A model generated the notes under the pieces. That model did no database searches and was not told the origin of the DNA. It saw only the letters and a list, made by a program, of their open reading frames with translations. 50,750 nt of DNA from Comamonadaceae bacterium (GTDB lineage: Bacteria > Pseudomonadota > Gammaproteobacteria > Burkholderiales > Burkholderiaceae_C), in assembly GCA_947378785.1 (NCBI GenBank), contig CANCLK010000016.1:1-50750 (forward strand), written 5' to 3'. Shown here in pieces: positions 18,289 to 27,185 of the stretch. Both the position numbers and the translations under genes were made by a program. Position 1 is the stretch's first letter. The number at the start of each line of letters is the position of its first letter.

Positions 18289-18753
18289 ATGATTGACTTG
18301 CTGGCGCTGTGCGCCTTCAACGCGGCTTACGCTCACACCATCGACAGCGATGCGCTGGAGCAATGGCCGGCGTTCTTCACGCCGGACTGTCACTACCGGA
18401 TCACCCACGTCGAGAATGAACAGGAAGGCTTGGCCGCAGGCATTGTGTATGCCGATTCGCGGGCCATGCTGGAAGACCGAATCGCCGCCCTGCGCGAGGC
18501 CAACATCTACGAACGCCAGCGCTACCGGCACATTTTGGGCGTCCCCCTGTTGGTGTCTACAGATGTTGAATCGGCGCACGCACGCACGCCCTTTCTGGTC
18601 GTTCGCATCATGGCCACCGGCCAGTCTGAGGTCTTCGCCAGCGGCGAATACCGCGACCACTTCGTCCAGCAAGACGGTCAGCTTCTGCTGGCTGAGCGGG
18701 TGGCGATCTGCGACAGCACGGTCACCGACACGCTGATGGCCTTACCACTGTGA
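18289..18753 (+). CDS. tphA3: Terephthalate 1,2-dioxygenase oxygenase small subunit
   Basis: A 154-residue ring-hydroxylating dioxygenase beta subunit (SnoaL/NTF2-like fold): [20 protein letters not shown] near the N-terminus and YRHILG in the middle. The beta subunit has no metal site and packs with TphA2 in an alpha3beta3 oxygenase. The ATG at 18289 is preceded by AGGAAA; the upstream in-frame start lies inside tphA2. The gene ends in a GTGA overlap with tphB. Confidence 0.92.
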   Translation: MIDLLALCAFNAAYAHTIDSDALEQWPAFFTPDCHYRITHVENEQEGLAAGIVYADSRAMLEDRIAALREANIYERQRYRHILGVPLLVSTDVESAHARTPFLVVRIMATGQSEVFASGEYRDHFVQQDGQLLLAERVAICDSTVTDTLMALPL

Positions 18754-19727
18754 CACCGTCGGCACAACGTCTTGCGCTGGCGCTAGGGGATCCCAACGGG
18801 ATCGGCCCAGAGATCGCTTTAAAGGCGCTGCAGGCACTCGACGCTGAAGCACGTGGACGCATCACGGTCTTCGGTCCGTCCGCCGTTCTGGAACGGGCTG
18901 CCGCCGTGACGGGCCTGCTGTCACTGTTGCCACAGCTGAAACTCGTCGAAGCTGGAACGCTGCCCGACAGCGCAGCTCAGCCGGGTCGGATTGATCCGGC
19001 CGCAGGTGCCTCTGCTGTTGCATCAGCAACCGCCGCCATCAACGCCTGTCGGGGGGGCCAATTCGATGCCGTGATCGCCTGCCCGCACCATGAAACCGCC
19101 ATCCATCAGGCCGGCATCGCGTTCAGTGGCTACCCGTCTTTGGTGGCTCGCGTGTGCGGCGTGCCCGAAGACGAGGTCTTCATGCTGCTGGTCGGCGGCG
19201 GTCTGCGCATCGTTCATGTCACGCTGCACGAAAGCGTTCGAAGCGCACTGGACCGGTTGACACCTGAGCTGATACAACGAGCGGTGCGGGCAGGCGCACG
19301 CGCCTGCGCACTACTCGGCGTAGACAACCCATCCATCGGTGTCTTCGGTATCAACCCTCACGCCTCCGAAGGAACGCTGTTTGGCCCTGAGGACGCACAC
19401 ATCGTCTTACCCGCGGTGGCGCAGTTGCACACCGAGGGTTACCGCATCGACGGCCCACAAGGTGCCGACGTGTTGCTGGCACAACGCCGGCACGACCTCT
19501 ACGTGGCGATGCTGCACGACCAAGGTCATATCCCCATCAAGCTGCTGGCACCCAACGCGGCCAGTGCGTTGAGTATTGGCGCGGACGCGCTGTTGTCGAG
19601 CGTTGGGCATGGCAGCGCCATGGACATCGCGGGGCGGGGCATCGCCGACCCGACGGCCCTGCTGCGCACCATCGCCTTGCTGTCGGGTGCCCCAACACAC
19701 CCAACCCCAAAGAACCCGCCGGCATGA
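18750..19727 (+). CDS. tphB: Terephthalate cis-dihydrodiol dehydrogenase, PdxA-like
   Basis: A 325-residue member of the PdxA dehydrogenase family, starting with GTG at 18750 that overlaps the tphA3 stop by 4 nt. The block [15 protein letters not shown] opens the protein. Metal and substrate regions [41 protein letters not shown] and [10 protein letters not shown] are intact. In the tph operon this PdxA paralogue converts the cis-diol with decarboxylation to protocatechuate and NADH. A vitamin B6 role (true PdxA) is unlikely because of operon context. It ends in an ATGA overlap with tphA1. Confidence 0.92.
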   Translation: MTPSAQRLALALGDPNGIGPEIALKALQALDAEARGRITVFGPSAVLERAAAVTGLLSLLPQLKLVEAGTLPDSAAQPGRIDPAAGASAVASATAAINACRGGQFDAVIACPHHETAIHQAGIAFSGYPSLVARVCGVPEDEVFMLLVGGGLRIVHVTLHESVRSALDRLTPELIQRAVRAGARACALLGVDNPSIGVFGINPHASEGTLFGPEDAHIVLPAVAQLHTEGYRIDGPQGADVLLAQRRHDLYVAMLHDQGHIPIKLLAPNAASALSIGADALLSSVGHGSAMDIAGRGIADPTALLRTIALLSGAPTHPTPKNPPA

Positions 19728-20740
19728 CCCATCGCATTGCCATTGAGAACAGCGACATCGCTTTCGACTGCGCCTCAGGCCAGAGCGTGCTCGACGCCGC
19801 ATTGCAAGCGGGGATTGAACTGCCCTACTCTTGCCGCAAGGGTGTCTGCGGCAGTTGCGCCGGTGGCATCGCGTTGGGCGAGGTCTCCGGCGTCAACGCA
19901 GGCACCTTCCGCAACGACACATGTTCAGCCGACCAAGTGCTGTACTGCCTGTGTGCGCCGACCAGCGATCTGGTACTCAAGCCCTTGTCATGGAAACGGC
20001 TGGATCCCTCCGCCCGTAAAAAATTCTCCGCCAAGGTTTACAGCAACGAACTGGTAGCGCCCGATATCTCGCAGCTGCGGCTGCGACTACCCGCAGGCCA
20101 GCGCGCCAAGTTTCAAGCGGGTCAGTACCTGCAAGTCCTGCTGGATGATGGCAGCCAACGCAGCTATTCCATGGCCAATCCACCGCAGGAAAGCGATGGG
20201 GTCACCCTTCACATTCGCCATGTTCCGGGCGGACGATTCAGCGCTCAGGTGGCGCAACTGACGCCCGGCGACACACTGCAAATTGAATTGCCTTTTGGCC
20301 ATGTGGCGCTGCGCGAGGAGAACTCCCGTCCGATCGTTTTCGTCGCCGGCGGTACCGGTTTCGCCCCGGTGAAGTCCATCCTCGACGACATGCTCAAACG
20401 TCGTGTCAAACGCCCCATGACGTTGATCTGGGGTGCCCGCGAGGCGTCAGGTCTGTACTTGCGCGCCGCCGTGGAGCGCTGGCAAAAGCAGTGGCCGGAT
20501 TTCCGGTTCATTGGGGCACTCAGTGACGTAGCGGCGGAAGCCATCGGTGACGCTTACGCCGGCCGCGTCGACCAAGCGTTGCTGGCCCATTGCCCGGACC
20601 TGTCTGGCCACGTCGTTTATTGCTGCGGTTCGCCACCGATGGCAGCTGCGGTTCGCAGCGCCGCCATCGACAGCGGCCTGGCGGCGAACGATTTTCACGC
20701 AGACGTTTTTGTACCCGGCCCTGCAGCCGTGCAGCCTTAA
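19724..20740 (+). CDS. tphA1: Terephthalate dioxygenase reductase, 2Fe-2S/FAD/NAD
   Basis: A 338-residue one-piece reductase. The plant-type [2Fe-2S] domain is N-terminal (CRKGVCGSC with C37, C42, C45; the fourth Cys is near residue 75). It is followed by an FAD domain (RSYSMANPP) and an NAD domain ([12 protein letters not shown] ... GSPP near the end). It passes electrons from NAD(P)H to the Rieske centre of TphA2A3. Order ferredoxin-FAD-NAD and operon position match TphA1 of Comamonas. The start overlaps the tphB stop by 4 nt. Confidence 0.92.
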   Translation: MTHRIAIENSDIAFDCASGQSVLDAALQAGIELPYSCRKGVCGSCAGGIALGEVSGVNAGTFRNDTCSADQVLYCLCAPTSDLVLKPLSWKRLDPSARKKFSAKVYSNELVAPDISQLRLRLPAGQRAKFQAGQYLQVLLDDGSQRSYSMANPPQESDGVTLHIRHVPGGRFSAQVAQLTPGDTLQIELPFGHVALREENSRPIVFVAGGTGFAPVKSILDDMLKRRVKRPMTLIWGAREASGLYLRAAVERWQKQWPDFRFIGALSDVAAEAIGDAYAGRVDQALLAHCPDLSGHVVYCCGSPPMAAAVRSAAIDSGLAANDFHADVFVPGPAAVQP

Positions 20741-20774
20741 AGGCCCCAACTCTCAAAAAACCCCGAGAAAATTC

Positions 20775-22520
20775 ATGACACTCGATACCAGCGCACCCTT
20801 GGCCCCTGTCACGACGGCCCGCCGTCTTCTCGAAGAAGCGGCTCGCTTGGGCGTGGACTACATCTTCACCAATTTGGGCAGCGACCACCCGGCCTTTATC
20901 GAGGCCTTCGCCCAGATAGACATGCAGGGCGGCAAGATGCCCGAGATCATCGTCTGCCCGCATGAGATGACCGCACTCAGTGCAGCGCACGGCTATGCCA
21001 TGCGCACGCGTCGACCGCAGATGGTCCTCGTGCATGTGGACGTCGGCACACAAAATCTGGGCTGCAGCATCCACAATGCGGCGCGCGGTCGTGTCCCGGC
21101 GATCATCGTGGCGGGACTGTCGCCGGTGTCCGTCAGCGGCGAAAGAACCGGTGCCCGCACCGAATTCATCCACTACACGCAGGACACATCGCGCCAGCAC
21201 GAAATTGGGGGCCAGTACATGAAGTGGTCCTATGAAGTGCGGGCTGCGGAGATGATTGACCAAGTGCTGATGCGCGGCATGCAGTTGGCGTGCACGGTGC
21301 CTGAAGGTCCGGTCTACCTGACGGGGGCACGTGAAGTCTGGGACGAACCCGCCGTCTCGCCGCAGCAACCGGCGCAGCATTGGCAACCGGCAAAGATGGC
21401 CGGCCTGACACCCTCCGCTGCGCGTGAATTGCTGAGCGCACTGGCCGCAGCGCGCAAGCCCTTGGTCATCACGAGCTACTTGGGCCGGCAGCCTGAAGCG
21501 GTGGAACGCTTGGCGGCCCTGTCGCTGCAACTGGGCTTGGCGGTGTGTGAGGTCAACCCGCAGTACGTCAACTTTCCAGGTGACCACCCGCACCATGTCG
21601 GCTACCGCCGCAACACGTTGGTAGACGAAGCAGACCTGATTCTGATGCTCGATGTGGATGTGCCTTGGATCGTGTCACGCGTCCAGCCGCGCGCCGATGC
21701 ACGGCTGTTCCACTTGGATTGCGATCCCCTCAAACCGGATCTGGGTTTCTGGCATTTCCCCGCGGAGCAGACTTGGCAGGCCGACAGCTTGGCAGCGCTG
21801 GAGCAGCTGCTGGGCCTGGCAAAAACAGCCATCAAGGCCGATGCACTGCACACGGAACGATGCGACTGGATAGCGGCCGCACGCCAACGCTTAGCGTTAC
21901 CCAACATGCCCATGCCAGCGGACGGAAGCATCAGCCTGCAACAGGCCTGCGAAGCCATCGCCGCACTCGTCACCGAGAAGACGGTCATCGTCTTCGAGGA
22001 ACCGGCGGCGACAGAGCGCCTGCTGCACACACTGCGCATGCGACGGCCCGGCAGTTACTACGCCAACGGCGGGAGCGGTCTGGGTTGGAGCATCAATGCG
22101 GCCATCGGTGTGAAGCTGGCGCAGCCAGATGCGGACGTCATCACCGTGGTTGGCGACGGCAGCTATGTCTTTGGTGTGCCCACCAGTACCTACTGGGTCG
22201 CGGAGACTTATGAAGCACCCCAGCTGACCCTCATCTTTAACAACGGCGGTTGGAATGCGCCCAAGGTCTCAACCCTGCTGGTCCACCCAGAAGGCACCGC
22301 CAAACGGCAAGATCGTTTTTGGACGACGGTTGGCGCACGCGCCCGTTTGGCCGACGTTGCAGCCGCTGCCGGCGGGGCTGCCGCCTTTCGGGTGAGTGAG
22401 CACGCGCAGCTTCAATCGACGCTGGAACAAGCTCTGGCGATCGTCCGCGGCGGTCGCAGCGCCGTGGTCGATGTGGTGCTACCGAGCACCTCTACCCAGG
22501 TGCTGGGTCCTACGGCGTGA
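20775..22520 (+). CDS. ThDP-dependent enzyme (acetolactate synthase/decarboxylase superfamily), function unknown
   Basis: A 581-residue thiamine diphosphate enzyme with the Pyr-central-PP domain order. The activating Glu is E64 (VCPHEMTAL), and the ThDP/Mg motif runs from GDGS (460-463) to NNGGWN (489-494), the normal spacing. This makes it a carboligase or 2-oxoacid decarboxylase relative (benzoylformate decarboxylase, acetolactate synthase, oxalyl-CoA decarboxylase are cousins); the substrate is not readable. It starts 34 nt after tphA1 and should be on the same transcript, yet no step of terephthalate to protocatechuate needs ThDP. The longer frame opening at 20547 lies inside tphA1. A second receptor gene follows at 55 nt. 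Confidence 0.85.
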   Translation: MTLDTSAPLAPVTTARRLLEEAARLGVDYIFTNLGSDHPAFIEAFAQIDMQGGKMPEIIVCPHEMTALSAAHGYAMRTRRPQMVLVHVDVGTQNLGCSIHNAARGRVPAIIVAGLSPVSVSGERTGARTEFIHYTQDTSRQHEIGGQYMKWSYEVRAAEMIDQVLMRGMQLACTVPEGPVYLTGAREVWDEPAVSPQQPAQHWQPAKMAGLTPSAARELLSALAAARKPLVITSYLGRQPEAVERLAALSLQLGLAVCEVNPQYVNFPGDHPHHVGYRRNTLVDEADLILMLDVDVPWIVSRVQPRADARLFHLDCDPLKPDLGFWHFPAEQTWQADSLAALEQLLGLAKTAIKADALHTERCDWIAAARQRLALPNMPMPADGSISLQQACEAIAALVTEKTVIVFEEPAATERLLHTLRMRRPGSYYANGGSGLGWSINAAIGVKLAQPDADVITVVGDGSYVFGVPTSTYWVAETYEAPQLTLIFNNGGWNAPKVSTLLVHPEGTAKRQDRFWTTVGARARLADVAAAAGGAAAFRVSEHAQLQSTLEQALAIVRGGRSAVVDVVLPSTSTQVLGPTA

Positions 22521-22575
22521 CGCCACCCTTTTGCCTCTTTTGAAACGCGCTTATAAAAAAACTGGAGACCCTTTC

Positions 22576-23556
22576 ATGACCACTAGACGCTTTCTTTTCC
22601 TCGCCCTGTTGTTCAGTGCCAGCTCTTTGCCGGCGTTGGCGCAGTCAGACACAGCAGTGAGTTACCCGAGTAAGCCGATCCGCATCATCGTTAACTTCCC
22701 ACCCGGCGGCACGGTGGACACACTGAGCCGCGTCGTGGGTCAGAAACTCGCGGAAAAGTGGGGGCAAGCCGTGATTGTTGAAAATCGTGCGGGTGCTGGG
22801 GGCAACATCGGCGCGCAAGCAGTCGCCATCGCGGATCCCGATGGCTACACGCTGCTGGCAACACCTCCAGGGCCGATGGCGATCAACCAGAATCTGTACA
22901 AAGACATGCGCTTTGAACCCGAGAAGCTGGTGCCGATCATCATGCTGGCCAGCGTCCCCAATGTCATCACGGCACGCGCAGACTTTCCCGCCAATTCAGT
23001 CAAGGAGTTGATTGCGTATGCGAAGGCGAATCCAGGCAAGGTGACTTATGCATCGCAAGGCAATGGCTCAACCTCGCATCTGACGGGTCAAATGTTCGCC
23101 AGCATGACCGGCACGAATATGCTGCATGTGCCGTTCAAGGGTGAAGGTCCGGCACTCAACGAATTACTCGGCGGACGCGTCGACCTGTTCATGGGCAACA
23201 TCTCCGCAGTCCTCAAGTTCCACCAGGACAACCGGGTCAAGTTACTGGGCTTGGCCGCACCGCGTCGCGGGTCCATGGCACCCGGCATACCGACCGCCGC
23301 CGAAAGCGGTCTGACCGACTTCGTGGCGTCCGCTTGGTTCGCTGTGGCCGCGCCCCCAGGCACGCCTGCCGCTGTCGCGCGCAAGCTCAACGCCGCGATC
23401 GCTGAGATCCTGAAAATGGCCGATGTCCAACAGAAATTCGCGGTACAGGGCGCAGAGGTGGTGGGCGGCTCGCCAGCAGAAATGACGACATTCGTGGACG
23501 CCGAGCGGGCGCGCTGGAAAAAGGTGATCGACACGGCGAACGTCAAGCTGGACTGA
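22576..23556 (+). CDS. Bug/TctC-family periplasmic receptor, second in the tph operon
   Basis: A 326-residue exported receptor starting MTTRRFLFLALLF, with signal-peptide cleavage near LPALA-QSD. Family blocks are [60 protein letters not shown] in the form [14 protein letters not shown], and HVPFKGEGPALNE. It shares PPGPxAINxNLY with TphC of the same operon and is its closest paralogue in the window. A GGAG site at the right distance supports the ATG at 22576. Ligand unknown; an aromatic or oxo-acid linked to the ThDP enzyme is possible. The gene is convergent with the glycerate kinase gene (21-nt gap). Confidence 0.87.
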   Translation: MTTRRFLFLALLFSASSLPALAQSDTAVSYPSKPIRIIVNFPPGGTVDTLSRVVGQKLAEKWGQAVIVENRAGAGGNIGAQAVAIADPDGYTLLATPPGPMAINQNLYKDMRFEPEKLVPIIMLASVPNVITARADFPANSVKELIAYAKANPGKVTYASQGNGSTSHLTGQMFASMTGTNMLHVPFKGEGPALNELLGGRVDLFMGNISAVLKFHQDNRVKLLGLAAPRRGSMAPGIPTAAESGLTDFVASAWFAVAAPPGTPAAVARKLNAAIAEILKMADVQQKFAVQGAEVVGGSPAEMTTFVDAERARWKKVIDTANVKLD

Positions 23557-23577
23557 AGCGTACCGCGCTGAAGGCCT

Positions 23578-24933
23578 CTACAAAATCAACATCGCCCGGA
23601 AGTCGTTGACATTGGTGTGGGTCGGCCCGGTGATGACCAAATCGCCCAGCGGCTCAAAGTAGCCATAGGCGTCATTGCGGTCTAAATAGCGGTCGATCTT
23701 CATGCCGGTCTTTTGGGCTCGGGCCAGCGTGTCCGGCGCAACGTAGGCACCAGCGTTGTCTTCCAAACCGTCAATGCCATCGGTGTCTGCCGCCAAGGCG
23801 TACACACCGGCCTGGCCCTGCAAGCCGAGTGCCAGCCCCATGCAAAATTCGCCAGCGCGACCACCACGGCCCCGATTTTTTTCATCGGCACCCGCCGGCT
23901 GCGAACGCACCGTCACGGTGGTTTCACCACCGCTCAAGATCACGCAAGGCGCTTTAAACGGCTGGCCTTTTTGCTTCACGGCACGCGCCAGTGCCGCGTG
24001 CACCTTGCCCACTTCGCGGGACTCACCCTCCATCTCGTCACTCAGGATGTAGGCCTTCAGGCCTGCTGCGCGTGCCACATCAGCGGCGGCTTCCAAGCTT
24101 TGCTGCGGCGTCGCGATCATGTGAACTTCGTGACCCTTGAAAACAGCATCTCTAGGCTTAGGGGTTTCGAGCGCGCCGCTGTCAAGATCGGCACGCAAAG
24201 CCGGCGGCACCTCAATGGCGTAACGCTGCAAGATCGCCAACGCGTCAGCGCAGGTGGTCGCGTCCGGCACGGTCGGGCCGCTGGCGATGATGGATGGGTC
24301 GTCGCCCGGCACGTCACTGATGGTCAAGGTGACGACACGCGCCGGTGCGCAAGCAGCCGCCAGCCGCCCGCCCTTGATGAGGGACAGGTGTTTGCGCACG
24401 CAATTCATCTCGCTGATGTTGGCGCCGCTGTTCAGCAATTCTTTGTTGATGCGTTGCTTGTCTTTTAGCGTCAAGCCTTCTGCTGGCAGCGTCAACAGCG
24501 CCGAACCACCGCCTGAAATCAGGCACAGCACCAGATCGTTTTCAGTCAATCCCTGCACCATCGCCAAGATGCGTTCGGCGGCGGCCAGCCCGGCAGCGTC
24601 AGGCACGGGGTGTGCCGCTTCAACAATTTCGATGCGCGACTTCAGCCCCACAGGACGCGGTGGAATATGGTGATACCGCGTGACCACCAGCCCTTCCAAT
24701 GGCGCGTCAGCGGGCCACAGCGCTTCAACCGCATGCGCCATAGAACCACCTGCTTTGCCAGCGCCGATCACGATCGTGCGACCACCACTTTGACGGCTGG
24801 GGGGCGATGGTAAAAATGCAGCGGTGTTGTGCAGCGGCAAGGCGCGCAGCACGGCGGCTTGGTAGAGACTCAGAAGAAATTCGCGCGGCTGGTCTTGAGG
24901 CGACAGGGCCGCGTTGGTGGCGTGTGAAGACAT
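23578..24933 (-). CDS. ttuD: Glycerate 2-kinase, MOFRL family (TtuD/GckA-like)
   Basis: A 451-residue kinase with family blocks IVIGAGKAGGSMAHAVE, CLISGGGSALL, TISDVPGDDPSIIASGPTVPD, LSGGETTVTV and a C-terminal GPTHTNVNDF. Members phosphorylate glycerate to 2-phosphoglycerate; older tartrate literature names ttuD 'hydroxypyruvate reductase'. I prefer the ATG at 24933 to a TTG nine bases upstream. It is the last gene of the tartrate operon (16 nt after the tartrate dehydratase gene) and would channel glycerate made by TtuC into glycolysis. Confidence 0.88.
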   Translation of the reverse strand: MSSHATNAALSPQDQPREFLLSLYQAAVLRALPLHNTAAFLPSPPSRQSGGRTIVIGAGKAGGSMAHAVEALWPADAPLEGLVVTRYHHIPPRPVGLKSRIEIVEAAHPVPDAAGLAAAERILAMVQGLTENDLVLCLISGGGSALLTLPAEGLTLKDKQRINKELLNSGANISEMNCVRKHLSLIKGGRLAAACAPARVVTLTISDVPGDDPSIIASGPTVPDATTCADALAILQRYAIEVPPALRADLDSGALETPKPRDAVFKGHEVHMIATPQQSLEAAADVARAAGLKAYILSDEMEGESREVGKVHAALARAVKQKGQPFKAPCVILSGGETTVTVRSQPAGADEKNRGRGGRAGEFCMGLALGLQGQAGVYALAADTDGIDGLEDNAGAYVAPDTLARAQKTGMKIDRYLDRNDAYGYFEPLGDLVITGPTHTNVNDFRAMLIL

Positions 24934-24949
24934 GTGTTGCAACCGACAG

Positions 24950-26116
24950 TTAACTGGCCAGCAGCTTCATCTCGGCGTACAAATCGGCCTTGCCTTCAAA
25001 CCCAATACCCACCAGTGCAGGCAAGGTCACCAGACTGTTCTCGACCTTCACACCATCCGGGAAGCCGCCATAAGGCTGGAACAAATCAGGGTAACTTTCA
25101 TTGCCACCCAAGCCCAGACCTGCAGCAATGGCCAGCGACATCTGATGGCCACCATGGGGAATGCAGCGACTGGCCGACCAGCCGTGCTCACGCAGCATGT
25201 CCAGCGTGCGCAAGTACTCGACCAAGCCGTAACTCAGTGCGCAGTCAAACTGCAGCCAGTCGCGGTCGGGTCGCATACCGCCGTAACGGATCAAATTGCG
25301 GGCGTCTTGCATCGAGAAAAGATTCTCACCGGTGGCCATGGCGGGCGCGTAATGCAGCGCCAGCTCAGCCTGCAAAGCGTAGTCGAGGGGGTCGCCGGCT
25401 TCCTCGTACCAAAACAAGTTGTAGCCGGCCATGGCCTTGGCGTAGGCCACTGCCGTGGGCAAATCAAAGCGACCGTTGGCGTCCACTGCCAAGCGTTGCC
25501 CGGGGCCGAGCAGCTTGAGCACGGCTTCGATGCGCTTGCAGTCTTCCGCCAGTGGCGCACCGCCAATCTTCATCTTGACCACTGAATAACCACGGTCCAA
25601 ATAGCGCTGCATTTCACCGGTCAGACCTTCAAGACCTTTGCCGGGCCAGTAGTAACCGCCCGCCGCATAGACAAACACCTGCCGGTTCGCCGTGCCGTTG
25701 CCATAACGCTCGGCCAGCAGTTGGTACAGCGGCTTGTTGGCGATCTTGGCCACCGCGTCCCAGACCGCCATGTCGATGGTGCCAACCGCCACAGAGCGCT
25801 CACCGTGACCGCCCGGTTTTTCGTTGTTCATCAAGGTGGCCCAAACCTTGTGCGGGTCGATGTTGTCTTCTGTGTCATCGAGCAAACTGGCTGGGTCGGC
25901 CTCCAGGACGCGCGGAATAAAACGTTCGCGCATCAAAGCGCCCTGCCCGTAGCGACCGTTTGAATTGAAGCCATAACCGATGACCGGTTTGCCGTCGCGG
26001 ATGACATCGGTGACCACCGCCACCAGGCTCAAAGTCATCTTCGAAAAATCAATGTAGGCGTTGCGGATGTTCGACTTGATCGGGCGCGTAGACTCGCGGA
26101 TTTCGGTGATTTTCAA
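24950..26116 (-). CDS. tarD: D(-)-tartrate dehydratase, enolase superfamily
   Basis: A 388-residue mandelate-racemase-type enzyme making oxaloacetate from D-tartrate. Catalytic bases are K183 in VVKMKIGG and H321 in IPHGGHQM. Mg ligands are D212 (VDANGRFD), E238 (YEEAGD) and E264 (ATGENL). All five sit exactly one position before the set I recall for Bradyrhizobium TarD (K184, D213, E239, E265, H322). The N-terminal block NIRNAYIDFSKMTLSLVA is also of that family. Neighbouring ttuC and glycerate kinase support tartrate use. Confidence 0.92.
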   Translation of the reverse strand: MKITEIRESTRPIKSNIRNAYIDFSKMTLSLVAVVTDVIRDGKPVIGYGFNSNGRYGQGALMRERFIPRVLEADPASLLDDTEDNIDPHKVWATLMNNEKPGGHGERSVAVGTIDMAVWDAVAKIANKPLYQLLAERYGNGTANRQVFVYAAGGYYWPGKGLEGLTGEMQRYLDRGYSVVKMKIGGAPLAEDCKRIEAVLKLLGPGQRLAVDANGRFDLPTAVAYAKAMAGYNLFWYEEAGDPLDYALQAELALHYAPAMATGENLFSMQDARNLIRYGGMRPDRDWLQFDCALSYGLVEYLRTLDMLREHGWSASRCIPHGGHQMSLAIAAGLGLGGNESYPDLFQPYGGFPDGVKVENSLVTLPALVGIGFEGKADLYAEMKLLAS

Positions 26117-26172
26117 AGCAGGTTTCCAGTTTCAATTCATTGAATAACTGCCCCCGCGAACGGCAGCAGCGC

Positions 26173-27147
26173 TTATTTTTTACCCAAGCCCAAACGCTGT
26201 GCGCCTTCAATGTACAGGCTGATGCGCTCCTTCATGAAGGCGTCCATCTGGGCATTGCCGATGTTGACCAGCTCAAAGCCGTTTTTAGCGGCCAGCTCTT
26301 TCATCTCTGGATCGGTGTTCATCGCCATCCACATGTCAGCGATTTTTTTGCGGTTGTCGGGCGAAGTCGATTTTGGCACGCCCATGCCGCGGTAAGCACC
26401 GTCGACCCAGTCCACACCGAGTTCACGGAAAGTCGGCACATCTGGCATCAGCGGATGGCGTTTTTCCATGGCCACCGCCAAGGGTCGTACCTTGGCCCGG
26501 TTGGCAATCGCAAACGGGGTGTAGGTCACAGCGCCATCAATCTGCGCGCCGACCACGGCCAGTGTCATGTCCCCTGTGCCTTTGTAGGGCACGTAGACGC
26601 TCTTGATGCCGAAAGCCGCATTCAGGCGTTCGTGTGCCGCATGGTTAGCGGAATTCAGACCGGAGCCGCCTAGGCTCATCTTGCCGGGATCTTTCTTGGC
26701 CGCAGCGATGAATTCAGCAAAAGTTTTATACGGACTGCTCTCAGGCACGACCAGCACGTCGGGGGTGTAATGAAACCAGAAGGCCGGCGTGATGTCTGCC
26801 GTCTTGTATTGCACTTGACCTTCAATCGGCTGAAAAACAATGTGCGGCAAATTGATGCCGACCACGTTCAGGCCGTCGCTGGGCAAGCTGTTCATCTGAC
26901 CCCACATCAGACCCCCGCCGGCACCGGCCTTGTACTGGATGATGGTGTCAATCGCAGCGCATTTTTTCTTCAGCACCATCTGCTGGTGACGCGCCGACAA
27001 ATCAGACTCGCCGCCTGGCGGGAAAGCCTGCCAATACAGCATGTTTTTCTCAGGACAAGCCGGCATAGGAGTCGCCGATTGGGCCATCACCGCGGGGCTG
27101 GCGGCCAGACACAAAATACCGATCAGGTGGCTGATGTTGAACTGCAT
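26173..27147 (-). CDS. Bug/TctC-family periplasmic receptor of the tartrate operon (divergent)
   Basis: A 324-residue exported protein (MQFNISHLIGIL; cleavage near AVMA-QSA). It aligns with Bug receptors over YKAGAGGGLMWGQMN, LGGSGLNSANHAAHERL, VYVPYKGTGDMTLAVVG and the DVPTFRELG region, but lacks the usual VENRxGAGGxIG and SQGNGSxSH forms of the other three receptors here. It is therefore a distant branch. Cys31 and Cys63 in the mature part may form a disulphide. Encoded between ttuC and tarD, it probably binds tartrate or a similar C4 diacid; that is inference. Confidence 0.8.
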   Translation of the reverse strand: MQFNISHLIGILCLAASPAVMAQSATPMPACPEKNMLYWQAFPPGGESDLSARHQQMVLKKKCAAIDTIIQYKAGAGGGLMWGQMNSLPSDGLNVVGINLPHIVFQPIEGQVQYKTADITPAFWFHYTPDVLVVPESSPYKTFAEFIAAAKKDPGKMSLGGSGLNSANHAAHERLNAAFGIKSVYVPYKGTGDMTLAVVGAQIDGAVTYTPFAIANRAKVRPLAVAMEKRHPLMPDVPTFRELGVDWVDGAYRGMGVPKSTSPDNRKKIADMWMAMNTDPEMKELAAKNGFELVNIGNAQMDAFMKERISLYIEGAQRLGLGKK

Positions 27148-27185
27148 GGGGTTGTCTCCTTGGGGGGTTCTCGTGACTGTCGTGC

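Noticed and set aside
18750-19727. True PdxA (pyridoxine biosynthesis)
   Set aside because: Embedded by 4-nt overlaps within a terephthalate operon at the tphB position; the vitamin B6 role is less likely, although the fold is the same.
20547-20774. Longer start for the ThDP enzyme
   Set aside because: The extra 76 residues overlap tphA1 in another frame and resemble no ThDP-enzyme N-terminus; the ATG at 20775 gives the normal length.
20520-21596. Minus-strand open frame (358 residues) opposite the ThDP gene
   Set aside because: Arg/His-rich composition typical of antisense reading in high-GC DNA, no recognisable domain.
23713-24468. Plus-strand open frame opposite the glycerate kinase gene
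   Set aside because: Shadow frame; the minus-strand kinase is complete with all family motifs.
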